From assembly GCA_032358255.1 (NCBI GenBank), contig JAULBX010015533.1, positions 124,001 to 188,000 of the forward strand: a stretch of DNA of 64,000 bases, in the 5' to 3' direction. The position numbers and the translations under genes are program-made. Below are positions 36,601 to 48,368 of the stretch, in pieces; within the stretch, counting starts at the first letter, position 1; every line of letters begins with the position of its first letter. Source of the DNA: Heterotrichella gracilis (taxonomy: Eukaryota > Sar > Xanthophyceae > Tribonematales > Xanthonemataceae). Under the pieces are notes generated by a model that was not told where the DNA came from, made no database searches, and was given only the letters and a program-made list of their open reading frames with translations.

Positions 36601-38725
36601 TTGGTCAGCCACTGGCTTCACTTCCAGGACCTGCATGCCTGTGCAATGCATGAGCGTGGCTGTGCATCAGCTTGGTGGCAGATGGCGTTTCCTGATTTTG
36701 TGATGTGCCCTGTTGAAAGCAGGGTGCTTGTATTGTAACCGCCTCAATCCTTAGCTGTTGGATTGGTGGATGCAGGCACGAAGAACCTTGATACCAAACG
36801 AGATGTGCCTGGGCTGGGCACGAATCTTGTCAAGCACTCGATGGTGTTCCCAGGTATGAATCCTTTTTGGCAATATATGCGCAATTGATCTGCAACAAGA
36901 ACTCTGCTTACTGCAGTACATTCTTCCCTTAGTCAGTGCAGTTGTCAAGTCTGCAGTGACAATTGTTTGCTCACTTCAGGATCGCATGCGCATGGCTTGG
37001 AAAGCCAAGCATTTTGGGACGCCATGATAAAAGTCCAGGGGCACCTTACAGACATCAACAAGGTCAAAGCCTACAATGCAAAGAAGGAGCACAAGCTGAG
37101 AACCTTTGCCACATACCTCTTGATTGCCTGGCTTACAAGTAACGTTGTACTCTCTAAAGTGGTGTCCATGGTGTCAGCTATCAGCTGGGAAGTGTGCACA
37201 AAGGCAGGGAAGAGCTCATATGCTGCTGATGTGCGATCAAAGATCCAGATGATGACGGCAAATGATGATTGGATGGCTTCTGTTGGTGATGTTGTGTACT
37301 CTGCATCCTAGCTTGTCCACACGGGAGGTAAGGCCACCATTTGATCCTGATTGGTAATGTCCAATGTGTGCATTGCACTCTGCCATCAGTGATTACATCC
37401 ATTGCAACCTGTGCACTGCAATCTTGTTCACATCCAAATGGTAATGACAGCCCATTGATTGCTTCTGCAGCTGCCCAGTACCCATTTGGAGGCTTGAAAG
37501 ACTTTCCTGGTGGCTACCAGCTCCTTTTAAGCGGCAGTGCGCAGTCAGACGCTGGCTCAGGCAAGCCTGTAACAGTGCTCGCTAGCTCAACTGAAGTTTT
37601 TGACAGCCTGCCCAACGCACTTCCAAAGTTTGATGAATGGGTGCGGTCTGCAACAGGCATCAATATCAACAATACCATTCAGGTGTGCACATGCTGTGCT
37701 GAAATGGAAAATTGATGTCTTGTCTGGTGCATCATTTGTGAGGCACAGGCTGACACGATCAGCATTGCGGTGCGCATGTGCGCACAATCATGTCTGATTG
37801 TATATTTATAAAATTAAATTTGTGTATCGCATGCCAGTGCCAAACGGTGTGATGCATGTGCTTGATGTACATTGACCTTCCACCCCTTGTTCATGCAGGA
37901 AGTTAGCTTGATAAACATGCCAGCGCCCAAGAATGGAACCCTAGAACACACCTCCAGAGTCTGTGTCACTCACTTTGCTAGAGACTACTACCTCAGCATT
38001 CAGTTCTCGCTGCTGGCTGCCATATTGGGATTCCAGGTAGGGAGATTTGGCAGGCCGCATGTGGTCATACTTGTCACGATGGTACAGTTTGGGTTGGTAC
38101 TTGCAATTGTACTTATATTTAAAATATTAATGTGCAGCAAGGTGCTCCTGTAATCACCGACAGCCAACCCGCCAGGGCTATTGTCAATTCCCCATCACTT
38201 ATTTCTTCTATGTGGTCTCATCAGGTGCTGGGCTCCATCATATTCATCCTTCAATATTACTACCGCAGATCAGGGCCAATCCGCTGGTTCACAAAGCCTG
38301 CAGCGGAAGGCGGTGTTGACAATACAGCGCAGGACAAACTAGGGAAGCTGGACAACTGCGCGATGTCTGCAAGCAGCTCACCATCTTCAGGCCAACTTGC
38401 AGCCGTGCCATCTGGTGAATTCTTCAGCGACAAACAAGATCTATCATCAAAACAGCTCTGGGATGTTAGCCAAGCAAATGATACCAGTTCAACCTGCACG
38501 ATCACGCCATCAGCCAGCGAGCAATTCAGCATCAGTGTCGAGGCTCAATCACCCATTCCTGTGTCGCTGCCTGGCCCTGCCACAAGTGAGGACAGAGCTA
38601 GTCCCGCCTTGCCAGCACCATTGCTAATACCCTCTCGAGCTGGCAGTACATCATCGTCCCCAGAACCAGGCAACAGGTCACCTCCTGGTTCTGATAAAGT
38701 TCAGACGCCGCTGCAGCGCTGCTGA
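30635..38725 (+). CDS. chitin synthase (fungal/protist-type GT2, multi-pass membrane)
   Basis: Processive GT2 enzyme that polymerises GlcNAc from UDP-GlcNAc and extrudes chitin. Twenty-two exons: 30635-30746, 30920-31037, 31143-31284, 31596-31706, 32129-32179, 32259-32363, 32487-32584, 32719-32814, 33225-33283, 33403-33503, 33846-33983, 34566-34699, 35057-35112, 35290-35437, 35588-35687, 35944-36098, 36341-36555, 36776-36853, 36980-37285, 37471-37682, 37899-38036 and 38225-38725. Every phase closes, about 1057 residues. Motifs: YNEDQEALEKTLLG, CIIQDG (about 195), AAKSSNKGKLDSHCWYFDAF, LLDTG (about 295), VTGELR, LPGAFSAYR, FLAEDRILC (about 405), KQRRRWLNG (about 445) and AFCNTDDITWGTKN (about 645). 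Hydrophobic helices follow, then a Ser/Pro-rich tail (about 905-1057). The usual GACGE cysteine is replaced (GAVTGEL). The donor at 37286 is chosen on phase; reading through gives a stop at 37311. Confidence 0.95.
31290..31314. repeat. interstitial telomere-type repeat at a chitin synthase splice donor
   Basis: Three TTTAGGG units start a few bases inside the intron that follows the exon ending at 31284 (donor GTGGGG). Confidence 0.93.
32986..33020. repeat. perfect 13-bp stem-loop in a chitin synthase intron
   Basis: GGGCATGTTCCAT at 32986-32998 is the exact reverse complement of ATGGAACATGCCC at 33008-33020, with a 9-base loop. It lies in the intron 32815-33224. Confidence 0.93.
34052..34083. 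repeat. perfect 32-bp palindrome in a chitin synthase intron
   Basis: The 16-base half TTCATGGTGCATTACA is followed directly by its exact reverse complement, with no loop. It lies in the intron 33984-34565. Confidence 0.95.
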
Positions 38726-40195
38726 CTTCATTTTTGCTAGTTGGTTGTGGCAGTGGAGATGGCAGCTAGTAGGCTGCATTCAGTGGGCCACCCAATATGC
38801 TGCCAGTCTGGACATTGGCACTCTGGGCCCAGCAAACTATTATTGGCCAGCCTCTGCCGAACATTGAATGTGGACCACGGCAGGTGTGGACCATGTCATG
38901 GCATGCACGTTGCAAGTAAAACGTTAGATTTTAGACCGTCAAGTCCCCAACATCAGGCATTTGGGCAATTCCAGTTGTGCTTACAGACACATACTGCCAC
39001 CATTGTTTTACCAAAATTATCTGCTGTCACATGGATTTATGTACTAGCGGTGACCGTTTTTCATGCGGCAAAACATCCGGTGTTCTGTCTTTTGCTTGTG
39101 TAGTGGTTGTGTAGGCCATGCCAATCCCCAGTAATTATGGGGGGGATTTTAGGCAAAATGGTGATTGGGTGGGCAAATTCTTGGCATTAAATTTGCACAG
39201 TCTGAATTTATGCGAAATGACAATAGCTGCTCTGCCTCAGCACCCAGCAGTGCAGATTTCTGAAGCAATTTGCGCAGTCCATCATGCAATTATTTTGGCG
39301 GTAGAGGGCATTAACACAGCATTTTCCTATGCACCAGGGCTGGAAAATACTCTTTTAAAAGCAGTTTATGTGAAAATGCGGTGGTGTTCATCCTAGCCCT
39401 GGTGCATTCTGCACTGGCAGGACAGCTTGCTGGCAACTCTTAAGCCTGTTGAACATGTGCTGTACTTTACGGTGGGCCACGCACATACATCAGTTGCAGC
39501 TTTTAAAAGACGATACCCATCATATCAAACACGAGCATAGCACAAATTGGAAGAATGTCGTTCTGTAAAAGAGACTTTGCAAGTTGGCACTCCTGCACTG
39601 CATAGCTTATAGCTATAAGCTGCAGCTTGTCTTGACCACTCAGCTGAGTTGTGCAGTGTGTGGCATTGGTTAGTCTCTTTCAATATCTGGCAGGATCCCT
39701 TTACCGAGCTTACCGTCTCTTAGGCTTTCAAGGGTCACGACTTCCCTTTTGAGCATCATCCACTAGCATTGAAACGTTGGCATGTACCAGGATGGCATGC
39801 CATGACAGCACTACCAAAAAATGGCACTGCAGCAGCATTGTTTGGAGGTAAACAGTAGACTGCCATTTATACCTAGGTATACCTTCTGCTGCTGGGGCTC
39901 TCAGGGTTGCCAAATTGAAAATAGGTTTTTGTTACAGGTTTGCCAGTCCCCGTGGTTGTGTGGTATTTCAAGCCCCCACGACACCCCAGGCAGTTGCCTG
40001 CCCTTGAGCAAACGCAGAGCATGTCCCAAAGCAGGTCAACTATAAATAGTTTCGACAGGACCACTTTCGGTACCAAGCCCCACAGCACGGTTCCGAAATC
40101 GCTACGCAAGCTGCTGAACTTCCGTCCAAGGCATCAACGAGTCAATTTGGAAACTTGCAACCTGCATCTTGCTTAGCACAACTTTCATTGCCACG
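38726..40195. other. intergenic region between chitin synthase and HIR gene
   Basis: About 1.5 kb with no supported frame. It holds an 18-bp perfect palindrome, AGCTTATAGCTATAAGCT, at 39604-39621. Confidence 0.55.
39604..39621. repeat. 18-bp perfect palindrome
   Basis: AGCTTATAG followed by its reverse complement CTATAAGCT, in the intergenic spacer upstream of the HIR gene. Confidence 0.9.
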
Positions 40196-42437
40196 ATGGT
40201 TCTCTGCTGGACGTGTGTGGAACAGAGCCAGGTTGAGGTGGTGGAGCAGTTTGGGAAGTTCAAGAGGATCGCATACCCAGGCTTCAACGCTATCTGGTGA
40301 GTTCAACGCAATTTGGTGAAGCACCTCTCAGCCATTACAACGATAATGTGCTGTGTGGGTTGCTTAGAACGCCGGTGCGTCTCGCAGGTGCTGTTTGGGG
40401 GAGGCGATCTCGGGAAAACTCAGTCTGGTACGTTCAATACTGTGTACCCGTCGTTCTCCTGCCTGTTCGCTTTGCATGTTGCACTCCTCATGCATGCATG
40501 CATTGTCTAACTGCTTTTGCATCTAACTGCCCTGCAGAGGATTCAGCAGCTGGACGTCAGGTGTGAGACAAAGACCAGGGACAACGTGTTCGTGAACGTC
40601 GTGGTTTCCGTCCAGTACCAGGTATGTTTGATGGTAAAGTGTGCTAGCTGGTGCTCCTCTCCTCTCTTGCTGCGGGGTGCTGCCTATGCTGGATGCTTGA
40701 ACACATGCTTGCTTGTCCTGACGACCGTTGGAACGAAGGTTCTGCTCGCGTTGTCTTGCCACTTGCAAATGGGCATACCCTTGTGTAGAAACCCGAGCCC
40801 TTCTGTGCTAAGCTGCCAAGCTTGTGTGCCAGGTTGTGAAGGAGAACATCTATGATGCTTTCTACAAGCTGACTGACAGCAGGTCACAGATCACCAGCTA
40901 CGTGTTTGACGTGGTGCGATCAACTGTGCCCCGCATGGAGCTGGACGCAGTTTTCATTGTAAGTTCCTGTGCGGGCTGTGGTGGCCTGTGTAATTCAACA
41001 ATATGCACGGCACTACATATAGGGCGCCTGACCACATTGTGCACAGCAAATTCTCAATGGTCCAAAGGACACAAGATGCACTTCCCTGGCTTGCCACTCG
41101 GCACCCTTGTCTAGTAATCTGAATCATGCTCGTTCCGTTTGGCACCCAGGCCAAGGAAGAAATTGCGCACAGCGTGAAGGAGGAGCTGACCAAGAGCATG
41201 ACTGCCTTTGGCTTCATCATCATTCAGACCCTCGTCACCGACATTGACCCGGCCCCCAAGGTCAAGAGCGCCATGAACGAGATCAATGCGGCGCAGCGCT
41301 TGAGGTAGGGTGTGGACGGGGGACAGGCCGAGGCAAGGGTAATGATGATGTCGTGTCGTCACAGAACACCTTGCTGAGAGTGCCTGATGCACTAGACACC
41401 TCATCCGACACAGGTCATGGTTTGATTTTTTTAAGCAGGTTTAAGTGCAGTGCGTCCCATGCAGCTTGCTGTGATGCTGGTGATGCATTACTCCTTGTAT
41501 ATCTCCTCATTCTACTGGCACCTCCCTTATCTGCATGAAGAGATTGCATGTTGTTTAGGACCCAGCAGAACCAACAACTGTGTGCGTGCCACAGGATGGC
41601 AACCATGGAGCAGGCGGAGGCCCAGAAGATCCAGGTGGTGAAGGCAGCCGAGGCGGACGCCGAGTCCAAGTACCTTGCCGGGCAGGGTATCGCCCGCCAG
41701 CGCCAGGCCATCATCAACGGCCTGCGTGACAGCGTGGCCAACTTCTCCAGGGGCGAGCTCTCGGACATTAGCTCGCGCGATGTGGTCGAAATGATGCTCA
41801 TGACACAGTACTTTGACACCCTCAAGGACATTGGTGAGTGGATATGCAGGGGCAGGGGCGGCAGGCGGTCATGGACCAGTGCTTAGACATGCATAAGGGC
41901 ATACTGGTATTGACGGTGTGGTGGTGGCGGTGTCCATGTGCATGGCGGTCAATGGGCAGTATTTGGTTGTGCGCCATCATGGAGGAGCTTTGGCCGTGGC
42001 GTTAGCAGCACCAGTGGTGGGGTTGGTAGGAGTAATGGTGTGCAGATTGCCATGCAAGGCGGGTCTTAGTGGGTGTGGGTTGGCTGGTACCTGCACACAG
42101 GTTTGTCTGCCATGATGTGTGCATGTCAGGCGGAGATGCAGTGGCAGACAGGTGCGGCGCGCCATAGCTACCTGCTAGAAACAAGCAAATGGTGCCAGCA
42201 TGGAATCAGACACATCGTTTTTCTTTAGTTACAGGGTTTGGGTGCTTGTTTGGGTTTATCTTTGGCAGTAGGTGGCCATGCTCTGACTGACATGCTCCTG
42301 CAGGTATGAACAACAAGAACAGCGCTGTCTTTGTGAACTCCGCGCCGGGCAGCGTGGGCGACTTTGGCAACCAGATCAGGAACAGCTTCATGCAGGCCAA
42401 CCAGATTGCTGGCCCGGGGGAGATGAAGCGCGAGTAA
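40196..42437 (+). CDS. HIR protein (hypersensitive-induced response; SPFH/band 7 family)
   Basis: SPFH-domain (stomatin/prohibitin/flotillin/HflK-C) membrane-microdomain scaffold of the plant HIR type. Exons are 40196-40296, 40388-40427, 40538-40621, 40833-40958, 41150-41304, 41595-41833 and 42304-42437 (TAA). Phases close, 292 residues, close to plant HIRs. Seen: [78 protein letters not shown], an Ala/Glu-rich coiled coil ending [20 protein letters not shown], and [13 protein letters not shown] Cys-rich N-terminus (MVLCWTCV) suggests lipid anchoring, as in plant HIRs. In land plants these proteins modulate cell-death signalling; the role in algae is not established. Confidence 0.96.
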
Positions 42438-44147
42438 GGGGTGGGCCATTGGCAATGCTGCACGGGGGGGCGCAGGATCTATGTGCTTGATCAAGGTTGA
42501 TCAGGGGGCGGCATTGTGTGATGTGGGTGGAGTCTTGCTTTGCTGTTTGGGGAGCATTCTTCCTTTTTTAAGTTTATTTTTGCGTCAAGTCGTTCAACGT
42601 GCTCCAGCCCTGTGTCCGGAGGCGGGCCCTGACAGTGTGCGAGAAGTGCATCGAAAAAAAAACAATAAATGCTCATTAAAGCTTCCAAGTTTACGACCTG
42701 CGACCTGCGCAAGGGGTCCTGGTCATTGGCAGCCGTTCGTAGCAATACTTGTGTTGGTCTAAGACCTGGAACGGACAGTGTGTGATGTACGTTATGTCAC
42801 CCAACATTTTAGCCTGCATGTTGCAGCACTGAGTCATCTATGTTTATTAGTAAGTGCTGTGATAGCCCAACATTGCCGCGTTGTCCAGACCTACTGGCAA
42901 CCCTTAAATTTTGAGAGTCCCAGTGCATGTATGTAATTGAAAATATTGGTAATACTGTTGGCATGAAATTCTGCAAGCCACGCCTGGACCACGTGGCCCA
43001 CTGGCAGGCCGGACCAGGCACAGCATTTGGCTCAACAGCCCGTTGTTCATGCTCAGCGCAGGAGGCTCCATGATGAACTTCGGCTCAGATCAGTGCCAAC
43101 AACGTGCAAGTGGTGATTACTTTGAAAACATGTTGCAATGTTGAGTTACTGCAAGCTGCAGACCTAGGCTGAAAGAAAGAAAGAAACAGAACGCCCCCAC
43201 ACACGGCGGCAAACCACAACCAGCAATGTTGAAAAACACAGACAAGCCAGGCAGCAACCAGTGGAACATGGCGTGGGTAACAAGGGCATAGCACCTAAGC
43301 ATAGCCCCGATTAATGTCTGTCAGTGTACGAGTCACGGGGAGCAAAGTACGAGCTGGCGTACTACAAACTGTGTTCCCAAAAGGTCGAGCCTCAATTTCT
43401 CGAAGCACTGGGTAGCCCAATCATTGCCAGATTCAGTGTGCTCTCATCGACGTTGTACATTCTTCTCAATAGCAATTAAACAACCCCAACAACTCATTGA
43501 CAATCAATAAATCACCATTGTTGCATGAAAATCACCATATCTTTCGGAAAACACAATGCACATATTGTCGCGTTTAAATTTTTAAGCTCGCTCTGCTCCG
43601 CAAACACATGATGCCATTCACCAAAATCTGCTGAAAGCTTTGTCCGCGCCGGCAGAAACTGCCCATCACCAATTGAAAACCTAGGAGCTCCACACCTTGG
43701 TGACTGACTCAGGTAACTGATGCCTGGTGATAAGACCTTTGGGCAACAGGCACATTTCACTTCAGCCCTTCAATGTAGTACACATTCCCCCAGCATGTGC
43801 AGGTTTCAACAAACCAGCATGCAACATGGCTGCATGCAAATGTCAAATTAATCGCCCATTGCAGCCCCATAGTCACAAACCCATACCCTCCTCCAAAGAT
43901 CCCTCTCAACAAATAATTCTCCTGGATAGAACAATGACGCCCTCATGTGGCAATAATCGTCAAGGCTGCAAAAAGTACTCAGACGTTCACCATAGGCCCA
44001 CACAAGTACTGGTTGTTCAAAACTGCCCTTCTGATATAACACATTGTGTAACCATTTTCGTCCAGTGCTGGGTTGCCCACTCAACCTTGCATCGACCATT
44101 CCTCAGTCGCTCCCCACCCAATCAGCTCCCGCCCCATGTGTCAGCTT
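42438..44147. other. convergent intergenic region
   Basis: A 1.7-kb spacer between the HIR (+) and ORANGE (-) 3' ends. A poly-A/AATAAA-like stretch lies near 42655-42670. No coding frame was supported. Confidence 0.5.
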
Positions 44148-47100
44148 TTAGTCGAAAGGGTCGATGCGCGGGTCGTGCTCCGTTGCCAGCGCCTTGCCGG
44201 TGCACAGGCAAGCAGTGCACATCACCTGCACATGATGCATACACAATGTGTGGGCCAATGACAGTCCCTCCCCTCCACCACCACCTCAGGGGGGCGCCGT
44301 GCCGTGCCGTGCACAGCACATGCATGGGATATTGAGTTTACAAGCAAGATACATGCATCCGGTATTGGCCAATGGTGTTGGCCGCAACCGCAAGGCACAT
44401 AGAGGGAGATGCACAATGCTCCCCACGTGCACTGCGCTGGGCGCCTGACCACCACACCATGCCCTAAGCACACATCAGACCCTTGCGCAAAACCCTCCCC
44501 ACCCAAACACTCAGTGTGATGCTCACCTTGCCGCTGCCTGAGCAGAACGCACATGCGTCCTGTCCCTCCACCACTCCTGTGCCCACGCAGTTGCCGCAGG
44601 TCAGGTAGCCAGTGCCCTGCAAGAGGGAGGAAGATGTGTGGGTGGTTGCGGTGTTGGGCACTGCTGTCAGAGCTGTGATGCAATGGGCAGGGCAAGGTGG
44701 GGCTGTACTGGTTGTGGTGTTTGGCAGTGCTGTGTGGTGCGCTGCATTGCGTTTCCTTGAATGCTGGTGCCGCAGGTGAGGTGGCCAATATTGGGGGTAG
44801 GGGTGGTGTTGCATACATGTAGATGGGGGCAGCGGTGGTGTTGCCGGCAAGTGCTGTGCCGGGCTGTGGTGCACTGTGCTTTGTTGTGGCGTGGTGCTTG
44901 GCGTGGTGCATGCACGAAATGCGTTGCAATTGTGCTACTCCCCCACACAGAAATTATACTGTGCGCGACACCAACAGTGCGACTTCAGGCTCTTTAGACT
45001 GCGCCATGCAGGTGCAATCTATGTGCATCCTGCAATTGTACCACCTCCCATTGGCCTGCTCCATCAGGATTTAGGGTTTACCATTGCACAGGTGTACGAC
45101 CCTCCTTGACCTCCTGCTGTAGGGTTTAATGGTTGTGTATGTAGGGCTTAGGGTTTCATACCTCGCAGTTGTACCACCTCCGCTTGTCCTGCTGCTTTAG
45201 GACTTAGGGTTTGATGTTAGGGTTTAAACTTTACAAATGTTCACCTCGCAATAGTACCGCCTCCTCTTGGTCTGCCGCTTTAGGGTTTAGTGTGTGAACT
45301 TTAGGGTGTGGCCTCTAGGGTTTCCTACCTCGCAATAGTACCGCCTCCTCTTGGCCTGCTGCTTTTAGGTCTTAGGGTTTCGTGTGGGAGTTTAGACTCT
45401 AAAAACCTCCCCCTCGCATTAGTACCGCCTCCTCATGACATTAGGGCTCAGGGTTTAGCCTGTAGGATTTCCTACCTCGCAGTAGTAGCACCTCCTCTTG
45501 GCCTGCTGCTTGGCGTTGTTTGCCTCCACTATGAGCAGCGCGGACAGCACGCCCACCGCACCCCCGCAGAAGGAGGCCACGATGGGGTCAACCTGCGCCA
45601 GCTGGGCAGGCAAATGCACAGTGCCGATGAAGTCCTTGTAGGAGGTGCCTGGGGGGTAGCGGCGGGAGCGGTTAGGTACGCCTGATTATATATGACGGTG
45701 ATTCATAGGTTGGATTTGGGGTTCATGGCCCCTGGCGGGGCAGGTGTATGGCGCCAGTAAAATTGAGGGATGCTTGGGAGGGGCGGTTGCGGGGGAGCGA
45801 TGAGGATTTGAATAAATTCGGTATTCCTTTCCTGGAAGATAGTGAATGAATAATTATTTATTGGGTTCCATGGCCCATGTCAGGAAGCGCAGAGTGGTCA
45901 TGGTTCAATTGATTTGAATATAATTTGATTTTGATATCAGGGTAAGTGATTTCCATGTACCTTGATACAAACCGACAAAATCCTCATTTGTTCCAGAACT
46001 CTATTATTTCAAATCCTCGAATTACTTTCTTATCCCATCCCACCCGTGATGCTATCATTCTAGCCAAGCGAACCCCCCACTCACCTCCCATCCCCAGCCT
46101 CACTTCCAATATTGGCGCCACCAGGCCTCCAAACAGGATGATGGACGACACCGCCAGGAAGTAAAAGTACTGGTACTGCTTGATGGTTTTGTCGGTGATT
46201 GGCGGGAAAAAGGGCAGGGCGGAGGGGTAGGGCTCGTTGCGCAGCAGGGCCTCCTTGCTGGGCTCAGCGTTCTGGTGGAAGGGGGGGAAATGCATGACGG
46301 GGAGGATGGGAACAGAGGTGTGTGCATGAATGAAAGGTTCGTCTCGCTGTTTATCGCTGTCAAGCAAGTGCAAGCAATGGGTACAAGGTCATTGTAATTC
46401 TTGTACAACACACCATGTTTCACGGCGTCTACAACACCGGCATCCATGGCATCTCCAAGCGACGCATGGCGTGTGCATGCATATAGAATGAGGGTAGGCG
46501 CCACTTGCTGCCACTGCCGTTTCCTCACCCTGCACACTGGAAGGGTTTATGGGTCATGGATGAGGGTTTGAGTGGTACCTTGAGGCGCTGCTGTATCCTC
46601 AGCCTGCGCACTTCCTCCATGAGCAGGAATATGCGGTTGCGCCTGGCCTGGATGGACAGCTCCACCTCGTCCAGTTGTAGCCGCGCAAAGTCCTGTGGGG
46701 CACGTATGCCACACTGTAAGTGCGCTGCCCTCATCACAAAAAACCCGAGTAGAATATACAGCCGAGTGGCAAATGCGTTGTGCAATGCTGACTGCTAGTC
46801 TGGCCGTACCACTGGACTGCTTGTAACTGAATGACTGAGTGTGTGAAGGCAGGAGGCGGCAGGGTGTATCATGTGGGCGATGGTGCGGGTGGCATGGCGC
46901 ACCTTGACAGACTCGCGGCTCTCGATGATGCAGAAGTTTTCCGGCAGCGCCACGCTGTCTGTGTCCTCAAGCGAGCTGCAGGAGATAAAATGAGTGTCAG
47001 TGCAAAGCATAGCCTTATATGGTCCTTGCCTCTAGGGTGCATGCTGCACAGCTGTACAGGGCAGCAGCAGGTGAGTCCTTGTACCCATGCCCATGTGGCA

Positions 47101-47435
47101 GAGGTGGAACCACACTTCTCCTTGCCAGTACAACCATGTGGCCATGCTGTATAGTGGTAGCTTCAATGGCAACTGAAGGAGTAGCAGTACCTCGCTGACA
47201 CCCGCATCTCATAGTTGTTGTCGGGCCCATTGTCATTGTTGGCTGGTAGCCCAGCCTCGGCACTGGCCCGAGTCACCACTCGGCAGTGCCCGTGCCTGAC
47301 AGCGCGCTTGATCAGGGAGTGAGTGTTGCTCGACCAGCAGGAGCAGGAGGGCCGATTGAACACGCTGTTGCGCCTCAGAGGGTCGAACACAAGGGGCCTG
47401 GATGGCCCTCTGAGGATGGCACTGTGCGCTTGCAT
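44148..47435 (-). CDS. OR: ORANGE protein (DnaJ-type zinc-finger plastid chaperone)
   Basis: ORANGE is a plastid membrane holdase that stabilises phytoene synthase and promotes carotenoid build-up. Exons are 47191-47435, 46903-46975, 46579-46692, 46085-46271, 45476-45648, 44527-44616 and 44148-44225 (TAA). Phases close, 319 residues. Residues 1-80 are a Ser/Arg-rich transit peptide. Then come LPENFCIIESRESVK, RRNRIFLLMEEVRRLRIQQRLK, two membrane segments (YQYFYFLAVSSIILFGGLVA and FCGGAVGVLSALLIVEANN), and the DnaJ-like Cys-rich domain. That domain has CYYCEGTGYLTCGNCVGTG, CAFCSGSGK and VMCTACLCTGKALATEHDPRIDPFD, the near-invariant OR C-terminus. The third-from-last and second-last exons flank an 860-bp intron filled with copies of the exon edge. 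Identification is certain. Confidence 0.97.
45020..45475. repeat. tandem degenerate copies of an ORANGE exon 3' end with its splice donor, mixed with TTTAGGG units
   Basis: The genuine exon tail plus donor lies at about 45470-45515. Downstream on the gene strand, inside the intron, are copies starting at about 45411 (short), 45324, 45243 and 45160, and a diverged one at about 45028, with a remnant near 45092. Spacing is roughly 65-85 bp. The copies at 45324, 45243 and 45160 still read approximately KQQAKRR.YYCE or KQQDKRRWYNCE followed by a GT donor. TTTAGGG-like words fill the gaps. Confidence 0.93.
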
Positions 47436-48368
47436 GGCCAGATGCTTTGGGGACCAAGTCCCTGACTGAAATGCTTGAGACGGGTCGAACCAGGAGCACG
47501 GATTTAGCCAACCCAGTTGGAAGCTGCAGTTGGGTAGTCCAGAGTGGTACTGGTAAGTGGGTATTGCTTCCGAAAGGTTAGCTCACAAAGGCTGAGCACA
47601 TATAACGCAGATGGTAACACCCAAGCCACAACCAATAACGAGAAAGAGTAATAAGCCCAAATGTTTCCACCGGGGCGTTAGGGGGAGTTTTGTGCCATCC
47701 ATTACTGGTTCAAGGCGCCACTCACCGCCACCCCTTATCTTTACAGTCCCTTCACCCTGATCTGCAATTGTCACCTTGGAAAATACACAGCGAAAAAGGA
47801 AAAGAATTTGGAAACCGTTTTGAGGCAACCGTTGTCGCCACAATAGGCTAAAGATGCAGCTTTCGTGGGTATCACAGTGATAGTTGAGTACCAACCATCT
47901 ATCTGGCTCTGTCAAGCTATTGAAGTCTCAGCGGATCGTTGTACATTGCGAACCAACAACCTTTTTCCCGCCACTTCACCTCGCTGATCTCACACCGACA
48001 CACCGACACTTGCTATCAACAATACCTGGGTCCATACGCAAACGTTTCAGCTGTGCTTGGCAGTTCTTGTTCTCACCCGTCCACAGAGCAACCTATCAGT
48101 AGCGACAGAAACCCCATTTGGGTAGTGGCACAGTGCAAGCTCTGGCTGTGAACAAAACTGTGGAACGTTATGCGGAGTTTCTCGTATAACTAGTACTGAG
48201 ATCAGTCAACAAGGCTGGTACAAGTGTGTTTGGGTATCCTACAGCGCCCTTGCTCTCCTATTGCATGCCTGGCTAAGCCCCAGTGCAGAGGCACACCTTG
48301 CCAAAGTTGCAGCGGTTGGAGACTCGCCCATAAGCTTTACCAACCCCGAGCTTCCAAGTCAGATTACC
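47436..48368. other. divergent intergenic region
   Basis: Promoter interval between ORANGE (-) and the coiled-coil gene (+). The coiled-coil frame is open back to 48261. No other coding frame is supported. Confidence 0.5.

Noticed and set aside
37287-37311. Chitin synthase stop at 37309-37311 as the natural end
   Set aside because: A phase-1 GTGATG donor at 37286 joins in frame to exons that supply the final membrane helices expected in this family; read-through would lose them. Intron retention there remains possible.
43170-43190. GAAA-repeat (GAAAGAAAGAAAG) as a microsatellite feature
   Set aside because: Only about four units, no more than background for this window.
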